This document shows positions 51,056 through 60,381 of a DNA stretch of 64,000 bases, piece after piece. The position numbers and the translations under genes were made by a program. Below the pieces are notes generated by a model, which made no database searches, had not been told where the DNA came from, and saw nothing but the letters and a program-made list of their open reading frames with translations. How positions within the stretch are numbered: position 1 is the stretch's first letter; each line of letters starts with the position of its first letter. The stretch comes from Bradyrhizobium sp. CCGE-LA001. GTDB taxonomy: Bacteria > Pseudomonadota > Alphaproteobacteria > Rhizobiales > Xanthobacteraceae. The DNA is taken from the NCBI RefSeq assembly GCF_000296215.2, contig NZ_CP013949.1, positions 5,635,501 to 5,699,500 of the forward strand, read 5' to 3'.

Positions 51056-53527
51056 CTAGAACGTCACCCGCATGCCCGCATAGAAGGCCCTCGGCCGCGC
51101 CGGGCTGAGTGAGCGCGGGTCGGTGAAATCTGCGCCGCCATTGGTGAAGTTGGGCAAGGCATCGCGGTCGAAGAACTGACCATAGGTCACGTAGCGCTTG
51201 TCGAACACGTTGTCGACGCGGCCGTAGAGTTGGACGTTCCTGGCGACCTGGTAGGAGGTGTGGAGGTTGAAGACCGTGTAGGAAGGCAGCTTCGCGTACT
51301 GGTTCGATTCGTCACCGACAATGTACTGGCTCGAGACGAACAGCGCGTTGCCGCCGACCTTCCACACGTCGGTCACGGCATAGTCGATGCCGACCTTGAC
51401 GCGGTGGCGCGGGATCGCGGGGATCTGGTTGCCGGGCCTGACCTGGATGGTCTCGGTGGCCGGATCGGCGAACGGGCTTTCCGAGCCGAGTTCGAGCGGA
51501 TCGACGTAGCGCGCGTCGACGAAGGCGTAGCTCGCCTGGAACTGCAGCGTGGGCGACTTGATGTTAACTTCCGCCTCGAGTCCCTGCCGCCGTGTCCGCC
51601 CGACATTCGTGAAATAGCCGAAGCCGGTCCGGCCAACGACCGGCACCGCCATGATGTCGTCGTGATTGGTGGCGCGAAAGCCGCCGACCTTCCATCCCAG
51701 CGTGCCGATGTTCAGCTCCGTGGTGCCGCGGAAGCCGGCCTCCACCGTCTTCGAGATCACCTGCTTCAACGGTGGATCGGCAACCAGGAAGGCTGCAATG
51801 AGACAAGGCCTGGCTGGATCGGAGCAGCCGAGCTCGAGCGGCGTCGGCACGCGGTTGGCCTCGGAATAGCCGGCATAAGCGGTCAAGCCCGGCGTGATCT
51901 TGTAGGTGCCGCCGATGACCGGATTGAAGCGCATGAACGTATGGTCGCCGTTGAGCGCAGTTCCGAGCTGATCTTCCAAGGTGATCCGCGCCGCGTTGAA
52001 GCGGCCGCCGCCCGTGATGGCGAAGGCGTCCGTGACGTTGAACGTATCCATCGCGTAGAGGCCGTTATATTGATTGACGGTCCGCAACGAGACGGGGCCG
52101 GCGACGGGATTTACCGCAGGAGTTGGTCCGAGGAAAACGCCGCTGCCGCTGACGACGTAGTTCTCTCCCATCGAGCCGATCTCTGAGGAGGCGTTGTAGC
52201 GCGTGACGCCGGCGTCATAGGTTGCGCCCACCACGAAGCGGTTGTCATGGCCGAACAATTGATCGATGTTCGTGGCTTGCCCCGACACGCCGAATGTGGA
52301 CGAACGGATCGAGCCGCGGTCGATCGCACCGAGGATCGTTCCCGGCGCGAAGGGATTGGCGAGCTGCACGCCGCCGGCGCCGTAGGCGGGCGAGGTGTCG
52401 TCGCCAAAGCAGAGCAGCGCCGGATTTGCAGCGCACTCCTCCGCGTCGGTCGGATTGCCGTCGACGATGTTCTGCTCGAACCTGCGCACATGGGCGGTGC
52501 CTTCAAGCGTCCAGGTCGGCGTGGCGTCGACCTTTCCGGTCAGGTTGAGATAGCCGACGCGGTTGGACGTGGTCTGCGGCGTGGTGTAGGTGGCGCCCCA
52601 ATATTTCTCCAGCAGCTCGGCCGGGACGGTGGCGCTGGCGCCGAAATTGTTCTTGGCGGCCCCCATGTTGACGTGGAATTCGCTGTCGCCGGCCCGGTAG
52701 CCGACATCGCCGTAGAAGCGCCGGACTTCCGATTGCGAGAAGTTGCGGAAGCCGTTGTCGCGCACGCCTTCGAGAGCGCCGTAGACCGCGTAGTTCTGAT
52801 CGACCTGCTTGCCCCATTGCGCCGAGCCCTGAATGCGGCCGAACGAGCCGCCCATGATGTCGAGCTCCGCGCCCTGATAGGTGAAGCCGTCTTTCATTTG
52901 CAGATTGAGGGCGCCGCCCAGCGCGTTGAGGCCGAAGGCTGGATTGTTGGTCACCAGTGTCACCGACCTGATCGCGGCCGTTGGGATCAGGTCCCAATTG
53001 ACGGCGTCCGAAAACGCTTCGTTGATGCGGACGCCATTCTGGTACACGGCGAGGCCTTGCGGCGTGCCCACCACGGGCGACGCAACGAAGCCGCGGAACT
53101 CGATATCGGGCGTGAACGGATTGCCGGTGACCTCGCTGATGTTGACGCCGGGGATGTTGTCGCGCAGCGCATCGGTGATGTTCAGCGAGTTGGTGCGCCT
53201 GATCTGGCTGGCATCGACGGCATTGATCGCCGACGGGACCTTGTCGACGTCGAGACCCCGGCCGGTGCCCGGCGACGTCGGGTAGACGTAAAGGCGTGTC
53301 CTCGGCGCGGCAGATCCCGGCGCGCCTATGCGCGCCACCGGTCGCGACGGCGCCGCGCGCCGCGTTGCCGGCGGTGGTGCGGTCACCTCGACCGGCGGCA
53401 GGTTCTGGACGTTGGTCTCCTCGTCCGGAGCGGCCCCGGCAGGGCCGGCATAGACCAAACCCGAGACCAGCCCGGTCGATACCGAAGCCATCAACAAACG
53501 AAACTTGAACGAAAGAACCTTGCCCAT
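51056..53527 (-). CDS. TonB-dependent outer-membrane receptor
   Basis: 823 residues. A signal peptide covers 1-32, then a Pro/Ala/Arg-rich stretch with PPVEVTAPPP as TonB-box-like region. The plug domain (about 95-215) shows NITDALRDNIPGVNISEVT, IEFRGFVASPVVGTPQGLA and LNALGGALNLQMKDGF. The beta barrel occupies the rest and ends RPRAFYAGMRVTF with the terminal Phe needed for assembly. Such receptors import metal chelates with TonB energy. Its position beside methanol/lanthanide-type genes makes a lanthanide-chelate receptor (LutH-like) a plausible role, though iron chelates are the commoner substrate. Overlapping palindromes lie about 120 bases upstream. Confidence 0.9.
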   Translation of the reverse strand: MGKVLSFKFRLLMASVSTGLVSGLVYAGPAGAAPDEETNVQNLPPVEVTAPPPATRRAAPSRPVARIGAPGSAAPRTRLYVYPTSPGTGRGLDVDKVPSAINAVDASQIRRTNSLNITDALRDNIPGVNISEVTGNPFTPDIEFRGFVASPVVGTPQGLAVYQNGVRINEAFSDAVNWDLIPTAAIRSVTLVTNNPAFGLNALGGALNLQMKDGFTYQGAELDIMGGSFGRIQGSAQWGKQVDQNYAVYGALEGVRDNGFRNFSQSEVRRFYGDVGYRAGDSEFHVNMGAAKNNFGASATVPAELLEKYWGATYTTPQTTSNRVGYLNLTGKVDATPTWTLEGTAHVRRFEQNIVDGNPTDAEECAANPALLCFGDDTSPAYGAGGVQLANPFAPGTILGAIDRGSIRSSTFGVSGQATNIDQLFGHDNRFVVGATYDAGVTRYNASSEIGSMGENYVVSGSGVFLGPTPAVNPVAGPVSLRTVNQYNGLYAMDTFNVTDAFAITGGGRFNAARITLEDQLGTALNGDHTFMRFNPVIGGTYKITPGLTAYAGYSEANRVPTPLELGCSDPARPCLIAAFLVADPPLKQVISKTVEAGFRGTTELNIGTLGWKVGGFRATNHDDIMAVPVVGRTGFGYFTNVGRTRRQGLEAEVNIKSPTLQFQASYAFVDARYVDPLELGSESPFADPATETIQVRPGNQIPAIPRHRVKVGIDYAVTDVWKVGGNALFVSSQYIVGDESNQYAKLPSYTVFNLHTSYQVARNVQLYGRVDNVFDKRYVTYGQFFDRDALPNFTNGGADFTDPRSLSPARPRAFYAGMRVTF

Positions 53528-53648
53528 CCCCGCCTTCCCATCCGCAACGACCGGCTGTTTTGATTTTTTCGCCGATTTGTCCAGACGAGTTTATTCGGCC
53601 GTAATGGGTGCGCCAGCCACAAAAGATCGGGCGGTATCCACACCCGTT

Positions 53649-53679
53649 TTCCCGATCAGATCGGGAATTTTTCCCGATC
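53649..53679. promoter_or_regulatory. Overlapping palindromes upstream of the TonB receptor
   Basis: TTCCCGATC (53649-53657), A, GATCGGGAA (53659-53667), TTT, TTCCCGATC (53671-53679). The middle arm can pair with either flank, nine bases each. A further GATCGGG lies at 53625-53631. On DNA this reads as two operators sharing a half-site; on RNA, as two mutually exclusive hairpins. Located between the kinase stop and the receptor start. Confidence 0.6.
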
Positions 53680-53692
53680 GTTTCGGGCGCGA

Positions 53693-55051
53693 TCAGGCCG
53701 CCGCCATCGGCACCAGCGCCTCGACCGTCAAGCCGCCGTCCCCGGAAACGACGTTGAGCGTACCGCCCAGGGCCAGAATCCGCTCCCGCATGCCGACAAG
53801 GCCGAACCCGAGCTTCTGACCCAGCTCCATGCCGCGGCCATTGTCGCTGACGCGCACCCTCGCGCAAAAGCGGCCGTCGCGTCCGAGCTGCCCTGCGGGC
53901 TCGATGACGACATTGACCGAGGTCGCACCGGCGTGGCGGAACACGTTGGTGAGCGCCTCCTGCACGATGCGGTAGATGGTGAGGTCCGCGGTCTCCCCGG
54001 TCGTGCCCAGCTCGGGCGAGATCGTGGTCTCGATCGCGACCTCCGGATGCGACTCCCGCCACAGCCGCAGCAGCGATTCCAGCGCCTGACGCAGACCGAG
54101 CTCGGCAAGACCGACGGGGCGCAGCCGCTCCAGCACCCGGCGGGTGAACTGCTGGAGCGCGTTGATCTGCTCCAGCAAGGCGCTGCCATGCTTTCGGACC
54201 GCTTCGGCACTCGGTTCGCGGCCGTCCGCCAGCTTCGCCAACGCGCTGGCATGAGCGCGCAGCGAGAACAGATACGGCCCGAACTCGTCATGCAGCTCGC
54301 GTGCGATCTCCTTGCGCTCGACGTCCTGGAGCGAGACCGCGCGCTCGGCAAGCCTCCGCTTGTCCTCGACCGCCTCGCCTAGCGCCGCCGCCAGATGATT
54401 GAGCTTGCCGCAGATCGCGGCAAGCTCGGGGGCGCCGCCCGGCGTGACCCGCGCGTCATAGTGCCCGCCCTCGATCTCGCGCATCGTCTCGGAAAGCGAC
54501 TGCAGCGGGGCCAGCGCACGGCCGACGACATTCGTCATAAGCAGGAACAGCACCAATGCGACGACCGAGCCCACCTCGAGCTGGGTCACGATGCTGTCCC
54601 AGATCTCGGCAATCTCGTCGGTCGGATGCGAGGTAATCACCAGCGAGCCGGGCTTGCCCTGGATCGAGACGGGCACGCTGACCGCGGTCTGCTCGGGGTG
54701 AACCAGCCCGACGAACCAGGCCGGCGGCCCGCGCGTGTCGGCATCGGCCCCGGTTCGAGGCGGCGTCAACGGACGGCCGCCGCCGTCATGGAGCGCGATG
54801 CTGACGTGGCGCAGGCGGCTGAGATCGCGCGCGATCTGGTTCAGCCTCGCATCCGGATCCGGCGCCTCGTTCAGGTCCGCCACGATCATCTCGATGAACT
54901 CGCGCGCGAGCCGGATCACGCTCTGGTCCTCGGCCTGCACGCGCGGCCCCGCCTCTGCGATCTGGCGGCCGATATTGACGGCGAGCCCCAGGGCCAACAG
55001 CAACGCCAGCAGCAGGTTGATGCGCCCGCGTAAGGATAGATTTTGCCACAT
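53693..55051 (-). CDS. Sensor histidine kinase, HisKA_3 (NarX/DegS-type)
   Basis: 452 residues. Membrane helices near 11-28 and 153-172 flank a periplasmic sensor domain. A HAMP linker follows (LAPLQSLSETMREIEGGHY). The phosphoacceptor is His in VERKEIARELHDEFGPYLF near residue 258. The ATPase domain shows RIVQEALTNVFRHAGATSV, VSDNGRGMELG and FGLVGMRERILALGG. Divergent from the NarL-type regulator at 55244, its likely partner. Kinases of this kind control alcohol-oxidation genes in methylotrophs; the signal here is unknown. Confidence 0.92.
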   Translation of the reverse strand: MWQNLSLRGRINLLLALLLALGLAVNIGRQIAEAGPRVQAEDQSVIRLAREFIEMIVADLNEAPDPDARLNQIARDLSRLRHVSIALHDGGGRPLTPPRTGADADTRGPPAWFVGLVHPEQTAVSVPVSIQGKPGSLVITSHPTDEIAEIWDSIVTQLEVGSVVALVLFLLMTNVVGRALAPLQSLSETMREIEGGHYDARVTPGGAPELAAICGKLNHLAAALGEAVEDKRRLAERAVSLQDVERKEIARELHDEFGPYLFSLRAHASALAKLADGREPSAEAVRKHGSALLEQINALQQFTRRVLERLRPVGLAELGLRQALESLLRLWRESHPEVAIETTISPELGTTGETADLTIYRIVQEALTNVFRHAGATSVNVVIEPAGQLGRDGRFCARVRVSDNGRGMELGQKLGFGLVGMRERILALGGTLNVVSGDGGLTVEALVPMAAA

Positions 55052-55243
55052 TGGTCTCGCCTGGTGCCCCCGCGAAGGTTTTGCCCGCCTGTCCGATGAC
55101 GTTGACAGAGACGAAGCGGCGGATATCTAATCGGAAACGTACAGCAATCCCGGCCGGGTTGCATGAGGCGACATGAGGCGCACGCGTCTTGCCTGGTCGG
55201 CTTCTTGCGGCGCACAGGTCCGAAGCTGTCGCGGGGAACGCCT

Positions 55244-55864
55244 ATGCGCATTCTGATCGTCGACGATCATCCCATTGTCGCCTCCGGCTGCCGTGCCGTG
55301 CTGGCCGACGAAGGCGAGATCGAGATCCTGGAGGCCGCCGACGCCGAAGACGGCGAGTGCGTCTTCATCGTCGAACGCCCCGACCTCTGCATCATCGACA
55401 TCAACCTGCCGACCGTCTCCGGCTTCGAGCTCGCGCGCCGCATCCTCGAACGCGCGCCCGAGGCCCGCATCATCATGTTCAGCATGAACGACGACCCTGC
55501 CTTCGCCGCGCGCGCGATCGAATGCGGCGCCAAGGGCTACGTCTCCAAGACCGGCGACCCCGACGACCTCGTTGAGGCGATCCGCGCCGTCGGCGGCGGC
55601 GGCACCTACCTGCCGACCGCGATCGCGCGCAGCATCGCCTTCGCGGGACCTGCACTGGCGCAGAGCCCGCTCTCGAAGCTGAACGCGCGCGAGATGGAGA
55701 TCCTGCGGCTGCTCAGCGCCGGCAAGAGCCTGTCCGAGATCGCCTGGCTGGTGCAATCGTCCTACAAGACGGTGGCCAACACGTCCTCGATCATGCGCCA
55801 GAAGCTCGGGGTGAAGACCTCGGTCGAGCTGGTGCGACTGGCGATCGACAGCGGCGTTGCCTGA
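55244..55864 (+). CDS. NarL/LuxR-family response regulator
   Basis: 206 residues from the ATG at 55244; GGGG precedes it. The receiver domain begins MRILIVDDHPIVASGCRAV, with the phosphorylated Asp in LCIIDINLPTVSGFELARR near residue 51 and the Lys in GYVSKTGDPDDLV. The C-terminal LuxR helix-turn-helix is LNAREMEILRLLSAGKSLS followed by SSYKTVANTSSIMRQKLGV. It pairs with the divergent kinase. By analogy with MxaB/ExaE-type regulators it may activate alcohol dehydrogenase genes; the inference rests on neighbours. Confidence 0.92.
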   Translation: MRILIVDDHPIVASGCRAVLADEGEIEILEAADAEDGECVFIVERPDLCIIDINLPTVSGFELARRILERAPEARIIMFSMNDDPAFAARAIECGAKGYVSKTGDPDDLVEAIRAVGGGGTYLPTAIARSIAFAGPALAQSPLSKLNAREMEILRLLSAGKSLSEIAWLVQSSYKTVANTSSIMRQKLGVKTSVELVRLAIDSGVA

Positions 55865-55935
55865 CGGCGCCACAAATTTCGGTCACACAAGCGTTGCATT
55901 GTTGATTGCAGTGAGATGCCACGGAGCTTAAGGGC

Positions 55936-56781
55936 ATGACGATCCAGACTGTCTCGACGAACAAGTCCTATGGCGGCGTGCAGGGCGTCTATCGCCATGC
56001 GAGCGCGGCGACCGGAACCGACATGGTGTTCTCGGTCTATGTTCCTCCGCATGCGGACGGCGCCAAGCTGCCCGTGGTCTGGTACCTCTCCGGGCTGACC
56101 TGCACGCATGCCAACGTCACCGAGAAGGGCGAATTCCGCAAGGCCTGCGCCGAGCTCGGCCTGATCTTCGTCGCGCCCGATACCTCACCGCGCGGGCCCG
56201 ACGTACCCGGCGATGCCAACAACGCCTATGATTTCGGCCTGGGTGCCGGGTTCTATGTCGATGCGACGCAGGAGCCGTTTGCGCGCAACTATCGCATGTG
56301 GAGCTATGTCACCGACGAGCTGCCGAAGCTGGTGGCGGAGAATTTTCCGGTCGATGCCAAGCGGCAATCGATCATGGGCCACTCCATGGGCGGCCACGGC
56401 GCGCTGACGGTGGCGCTGCGCAATCCGCACCGTTTTCGCGCGGCAAGCGCCTTCGCGCCGATCGTGGCGCCCTCGCTCGTGCCCTGGGGCATTAAGGCGC
56501 TGAGCGGCTATCTCGGGTCGAACAAGGACGCCTGGCGCAGCCATGACACGGTGGCGCTGATCGAAGACGGGGCGAAATTCTCCGGCTTCCTGGTCGACAT
56601 CGGCGAGGCCGACAATTTCCTCAAAGAGCAGCTCAAGCCGGAGCTGCTCGAAGCCGCCTGCGCCAAGGCAAGCATCCCCCTGACGCTGCGGCGCCAGGCG
56701 GGGTACGACCACAGCTATTATTTCATCTCAACCTTCATGGGCGATCATCTGCATTGGCACGCAGAGAGATTGAAGGGGTAA
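55936..56781 (+). CDS. fghA: S-formylglutathione hydrolase
   Basis: 281 residues, the normal size. VVWYLSGLTCTHANVTEKG is the esterase D signature and SIMGHSMGGHGALTVALRN contains the nucleophile Ser; the Asp and His are near FLVDIGEADNFL and QAGYDHSYYFISTFMGDH. It hydrolyses S-formylglutathione to formate and glutathione, the last step of glutathione-dependent formaldehyde oxidation. Adjacent genes for quinoprotein methanol oxidation fit this. Its stop lies five bases from the stop of the convergent DUF3280 gene. Confidence 0.95.
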   Translation: MTIQTVSTNKSYGGVQGVYRHASAATGTDMVFSVYVPPHADGAKLPVVWYLSGLTCTHANVTEKGEFRKACAELGLIFVAPDTSPRGPDVPGDANNAYDFGLGAGFYVDATQEPFARNYRMWSYVTDELPKLVAENFPVDAKRQSIMGHSMGGHGALTVALRNPHRFRAASAFAPIVAPSLVPWGIKALSGYLGSNKDAWRSHDTVALIEDGAKFSGFLVDIGEADNFLKEQLKPELLEAACAKASIPLTLRRQAGYDHSYYFISTFMGDHLHWHAERLKG

Positions 56782-56786
56782 GCCCC

Positions 56787-57290
56787 CTATTGCGGCCGCC
56801 CGTAATTCGGCGCCAGCAACCGGTTGCGGATGAGATAGCTCATCGTGCGGGTCCAGGCTTCATCGGTGTTGCCGCGCATGTCGGCGCTGGCTGCCGCGAC
56901 CATGTTGCCGGTCTTCACGTCGCGCAGATAGATGTTCAGGTTGATGATCAGGTTCGAGACCTTCTGCACGAGGCCGGTGATCTCGAGATCGGCGCCGAGT
57001 TGCCCTGCGAGCTTGAGGTCGCAGCCGCCGCAGGCCTGCAAGTTCGCGCGACGGGCGGCGTCCCTGACCGGCGCGATGTCGAGCACCTGGAACTTGCCTG
57101 ACTCTGCCAATTCCTTGCGCAGCTGCTCGCTGATGCGCTCCAGCCGCGCCTCCTCGGGGCGCGAGCCATAGAACTCGCCGGGCAGGCTGGTGTCGATCAG
57201 CTCGAAATCGAACACGGCGAGCTTCGGCGGATCGGCGCGCGCGACCGAGCCCGTCAACAGCAATGCTGCGAAACACATCAACGCTCGCAT
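56787..57290 (-). CDS. DUF3280 exported protein
   Basis: 167 residues from the ATG at 57290. A signal peptide covers about 1-19 (MCFAALLLTGSVARA). The mature part begins KLAVFDFELIDTSLPGEFY, typical of DUF3280, and continues LRKELAESGKFQVLDIAPV with a CGGC pair near 93-96 (LQACGGCDLKLAGQLGADL), then VSNLIINLNIYLRDVKTG. DUF3280 proteins frequently occur beside PQQ-dependent methanol dehydrogenase genes. The fold resembles the TolB N-terminal/FlgO-like domain. Divergent from the solute-binding gene at 57420. A much longer in-frame reading exists but only antisense to that gene. Confidence 0.85.
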   Translation of the reverse strand: MRALMCFAALLLTGSVARADPPKLAVFDFELIDTSLPGEFYGSRPEEARLERISEQLRKELAESGKFQVLDIAPVRDAARRANLQACGGCDLKLAGQLGADLEITGLVQKVSNLIINLNIYLRDVKTGNMVAAASADMRGNTDEAWTRTMSYLIRNRLLAPNYGRPQ

Positions 57291-57419
57291 GATCGTGATT
57301 CCAATCCTCGTGCGCGCGGGGACGAAATGCGGGGTTGCATGCCCTGGCAAATTGGTCATGCTTGAAGCAGAGACAATTCTCCAGCGGCGGTCAAGCCGCA
57401 GAGATCGTCCGGAGGAAAC

Positions 57420-58601
57420 ATGATCCGATGGTTGGTCGGCCTGATCGGCTTGGGCGTTGCCGCGACGAGTGCGCTCGCGGCCGACCCCGTCGCGATCGGC
57501 GTCGGCTATCTCGGCGTCGCCGGCACCAGATCGACGCTGTCGCTGGTGGAGCAGCCCGCGGAGAATGACGGCGTCGCCGGCGCCCGCCTTGCCATCGAGG
57601 ACAACAACACCACCGGGAAATTCCTCAATCAGCGCTTTGCGCTGGAGGAGCGTCGCATCAAAGAAGGCGAGGATCCGGTCCAGGCCGCAACCGCCCTCGC
57701 CGACAAGAACGGCTTCATCATCGCCGACCTGCCGGCCGACGCGCTGCTGAAAATCTCGGACGCGCTGCGCGATCGCGGTACGTTGCTGTTCAACGTCGGC
57801 GCAATCGACGAGCGGCTGCGCGAGGCCGATTGCCGCGCCAACGTCATCCATACCGCGCCCACCCGCGCGATGCTGGCGGACGCGCTCGGTCAGTATCTGG
57901 TGTGGAAGAAATGGTCGCGCTGGCTGCTCGTGGTCGGCTCGCATGACGAGGACAAGTTGTTCGCCGAGGCCCTGAGGCGCACCGCGACGCGCTTCGGCGC
58001 CAAGATCGTGCAGGAGCGTAGCTTCGAGGACAAAGGCGGCGCCCGCCGCACGGATTCCGGCGTCACGCTGATCCAGCGCCAGATGCCTGTCTTCACGCAA
58101 CAGGCGCCGGCCTATGACGTACTGGTCGCGGCCGACGAGAGCGAGGTGTTCGGCGCCTACCTGCCCTATCGCACCTGGGATCCTCGCCCCATCGCGGGCT
58201 CGGCCGGCCTCGTGCCGCGCAGCTGGGACGCGGCGCAGGACCAATGGGGCGCCCTCCAGATTCAGAACCGCTTCGTCAAGCTGAACGCGAGGCGCATGAC
58301 CGCGCTCGACATGCAGGCCTGGACGGCGGTGCGCATGATCGGCGAAGCCACCTCCCGCACCAATTCCGGGGACGTCAAGAAGGTCACCGATTTCATCAAG
58401 GGCCCGGATTTCTCGGTCGCCGCCTTCAAGGGGACACGGCTGACCTTGCGCGACTGGAATCTGCAGCTGCGCCAGCCGATCCTGCTGGTCGACGGCCGCA
58501 TGGTGGTGTCGGTGTCGCCGCAGGAGGGTTTCCTGCACCAGGTCTCCGAGCTCGACACGCTCGGCTACGATCGTCCGGAAAGCAAATGCAAGCTGAAATG
58601 A
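57420..58601 (+). CDS. Type 1 periplasmic binding protein of the quinoprotein-associated ABC system (LutA-like)
   Basis: 393 residues with GGAGG before the ATG. A signal peptide of about 20 residues ends SALA-AD. The fold is the leucine-binding (LivJ) type: VAIGVGYLGVAGTRSTLSL, then DGVAGARLAIEDNNTTGKF and WSRWLLVVGSHDEDKLFAE. It heads a rightward operon: beta-propeller, ATPase, permease and exported protein all overlap by ATGA. This order matches PQQ-dependent-catabolism-associated transporters and the lanthanide (lut) transport locus of Methylorubrum. The ligand might be a lanthanide chelate or another small molecule; not shown by sequence. Confidence 0.85.
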   Translation: MIRWLVGLIGLGVAATSALAADPVAIGVGYLGVAGTRSTLSLVEQPAENDGVAGARLAIEDNNTTGKFLNQRFALEERRIKEGEDPVQAATALADKNGFIIADLPADALLKISDALRDRGTLLFNVGAIDERLREADCRANVIHTAPTRAMLADALGQYLVWKKWSRWLLVVGSHDEDKLFAEALRRTATRFGAKIVQERSFEDKGGARRTDSGVTLIQRQMPVFTQQAPAYDVLVAADESEVFGAYLPYRTWDPRPIAGSAGLVPRSWDAAQDQWGALQIQNRFVKLNARRMTALDMQAWTAVRMIGEATSRTNSGDVKKVTDFIKGPDFSVAAFKGTRLTLRDWNLQLRQPILLVDGRMVVSVSPQEGFLHQVSELDTLGYDRPESKCKLK

Positions 58602-58609
58602 GGATGCAG

Positions 58610-59578
58610 ATGTCGCGCATGTGGCGTGTTGGGCTTCTCTCCGCACTGGTGCTGGCGGCCGCGCCCGCGCACGCGTTCATCGCCTATGTCTCGAACGAGA
58701 AGAGCAACACGGTGTCGGTGATCGACACCGACAGCTGGACGGTGACCAAGACCATCAAGGTGGGCCAGCGCCCGCGCGGAATCGATTTCACGCGCGACGG
58801 CAAGTTCGTCATGGTCGCGGTCGGCGACGACGACACCATCCAGGTGATCGATGCCAAGACGCAGACCGTGGTGGACAGCCTGCCGTCCGGTCCCGATCCG
58901 GAGTTGTTCGCACAGGACGCCGCCGGCAAGATCCTCTATGTCGCCAACGAGAACGACAACACGGTGACCGTGATCGACCTCGAGAAGCGCGCACGCCTCG
59001 GCGACATCCAGGTCGGCGTCGAGCCCGAGGGCATGACCATCAGCCCCGACGGCAAGACGCTGATCAACACGTCCGAGACGACCAACATGGCGCATTTCAT
59101 CGACACGGCCACGCGCCAGATCGTCGCCAACGTGCTGGTCGATGCGCGCCCGCGCTTTGCCGAGTTCAAGCATGATTCTTCCGAAGTGTGGGTGTCCTCG
59201 GAGATCGGCGGGACCGTCTCGATCATCGACCCCAGGAAACACGAGGTGATCGGCAAGGTCACGTTCGAGATCCCGGGCCTACGGAAAGAGGCGATCCAGC
59301 CGGTCGGGATCGGCATGACCAAGGACGACAAGACCGCCTTCGTCGCGCTCGGCCCGGCCAATCGCATCGCCGTGGTCGACGTCGCCACGCGCAAGGTGAC
59401 GAAATATCTTCTGGTCGGTCAGCGGGTCTGGCACGTGGCGTTCACGCCGGACGAGAAATATCTGCTCACCACCAACGGCGTGTCGAACGACGTCTCCGTC
59501 ATCGACGTCGCCGCGCAAAAGGTGATCAAGACCATCCAGGTCGGCGAACTGCCCTGGGGCGTCGCGATCGCGCCATGA
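58610..59578 (+). CDS. PQQ-catabolism-associated YVTN beta-propeller protein
   Basis: 322 residues from the ATG at 58610, which has GAGG upstream; an ATG at 58598 overlapping the previous stop is the alternative. A signal peptide (LLSALVLAAAPAHA) leads into seven YVTN-type repeats: AYVSNEKSNTVSVIDTDSW, YVANENDNTVTVIDLEKRA, TNGVSNDVSVIDVAAQKVI and others. Each repeat is about 42 residues with the N-x-V-x-V-I-D core. Periplasmic. TIGR-type families place it beside methanol dehydrogenase; in lut loci an analogous protein is present. Role unknown, perhaps metal or cofactor handling. Confidence 0.9.
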   Translation: MSRMWRVGLLSALVLAAAPAHAFIAYVSNEKSNTVSVIDTDSWTVTKTIKVGQRPRGIDFTRDGKFVMVAVGDDDTIQVIDAKTQTVVDSLPSGPDPELFAQDAAGKILYVANENDNTVTVIDLEKRARLGDIQVGVEPEGMTISPDGKTLINTSETTNMAHFIDTATRQIVANVLVDARPRFAEFKHDSSEVWVSSEIGGTVSIIDPRKHEVIGKVTFEIPGLRKEAIQPVGIGMTKDDKTAFVALGPANRIAVVDVATRKVTKYLLVGQRVWHVAFTPDEKYLLTTNGVSNDVSVIDVAAQKVIKTIQVGELPWGVAIAP

Positions 59579-60381
59579 CGATGCCTGCCCCGACCGCTGA
59601 ACCGCGCGAGACGCCGGGGCCGGACGCGGCCACGGTGCCGGCGCTGTCGATCGACAGCGTCAGCCATGCTTACGTCCCGCGGCGGGCGCTGACCGACGTC
59701 TCCTTCCGCGTGCTACCGGCGAGCTTCACGGCACTGCTGGGCCTTAACGGTGCCGGCAAGAGCACGCTGTTCTCGCTGATCACGCGCCTATTCGGCATCC
59801 AATCGGGGCGTGTCGGCATCTTCGGGCACGACATCAGCAAAAGCCCCGGCGAGGCGCTGCGGCTGTTAGGGGTCGTGTTCCAGCCGCGCACGCTCGATCT
59901 CGATCTCTCGCTGACGCAGAACCTGCTCTATCACGCAGCCCTCCACGGCATCAGCCGGCGCGAGGCGGCCGCGCGCAGCGCCGAGCTGCTCGGGCGCATC
60001 GGCCTTGCCGAGCGCTCGGGCAGCAAGGTGCGCGACCTCTCCGGCGGACAGATGCGGCGGCTGGAGATCGCCCGCGCACTGCTGCACCGGCCGCGGCTGC
60101 TGTTGCTGGACGAGCCGACCGTCGGCCTTGACGTCAAGGCGCGCGCCGACATCATCAGCCATGTCCGCCAGCTCGTCACTGAACAAGGCATCGGCGTGCT
60201 CTGGGCCACGCATCTGTTCGACGAGATCCTGCCCGGTGACGACCTCGTCGTGCTGCACCAGGGCAAGGTGCTGGCGCAGGGACCGATGAGCCAGGTCGTT
60301 ACGGAAGCCGGCGCGCAGGACGTCAACACCGCTTTCATGCGCCTGACCGGCGCGCAAACCATGCCGGGAGGCAACGCATGA
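59575..60381 (+). CDS. ABC transporter ATP-binding protein (LutE-like)
   Basis: 268 residues, ATGA overlap with the preceding gene. Walker A is GLNGAGKSTLFSL, the signature motif LSGGQMRRLEIARALLHRP, Walker B LLLLDEPTVGLD and the H-loop LWATHLFDE. The sequence is of the export-like, NatA/DrrA type that pairs with ABC-2 permeases, as the next gene is. Such a partner choice is odd for an uptake system with a periplasmic binding protein but is what lut-type operons have. The first 25 residues are a Pro-rich extension. Confidence 0.93.
   Translation: MTMPAPTAEPRETPGPDAATVPALSIDSVSHAYVPRRALTDVSFRVLPASFTALLGLNGAGKSTLFSLITRLFGIQSGRVGIFGHDISKSPGEALRLLGVVFQPRTLDLDLSLTQNLLYHAALHGISRREAAARSAELLGRIGLAERSGSKVRDLSGGQMRRLEIARALLHRPRLLLLDEPTVGLDVKARADIISHVRQLVTEQGIGVLWATHLFDEILPGDDLVVLHQGKVLAQGPMSQVVTEAGAQDVNTAFMRLTGAQTMPGGNA

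Noticed and set aside
57291..58646. Leftward frame that would extend the DUF3280 protein to 619 residues
   Set aside because: The extension is fully antisense to the solute-binding protein gene; a signal peptide begins at 57290.
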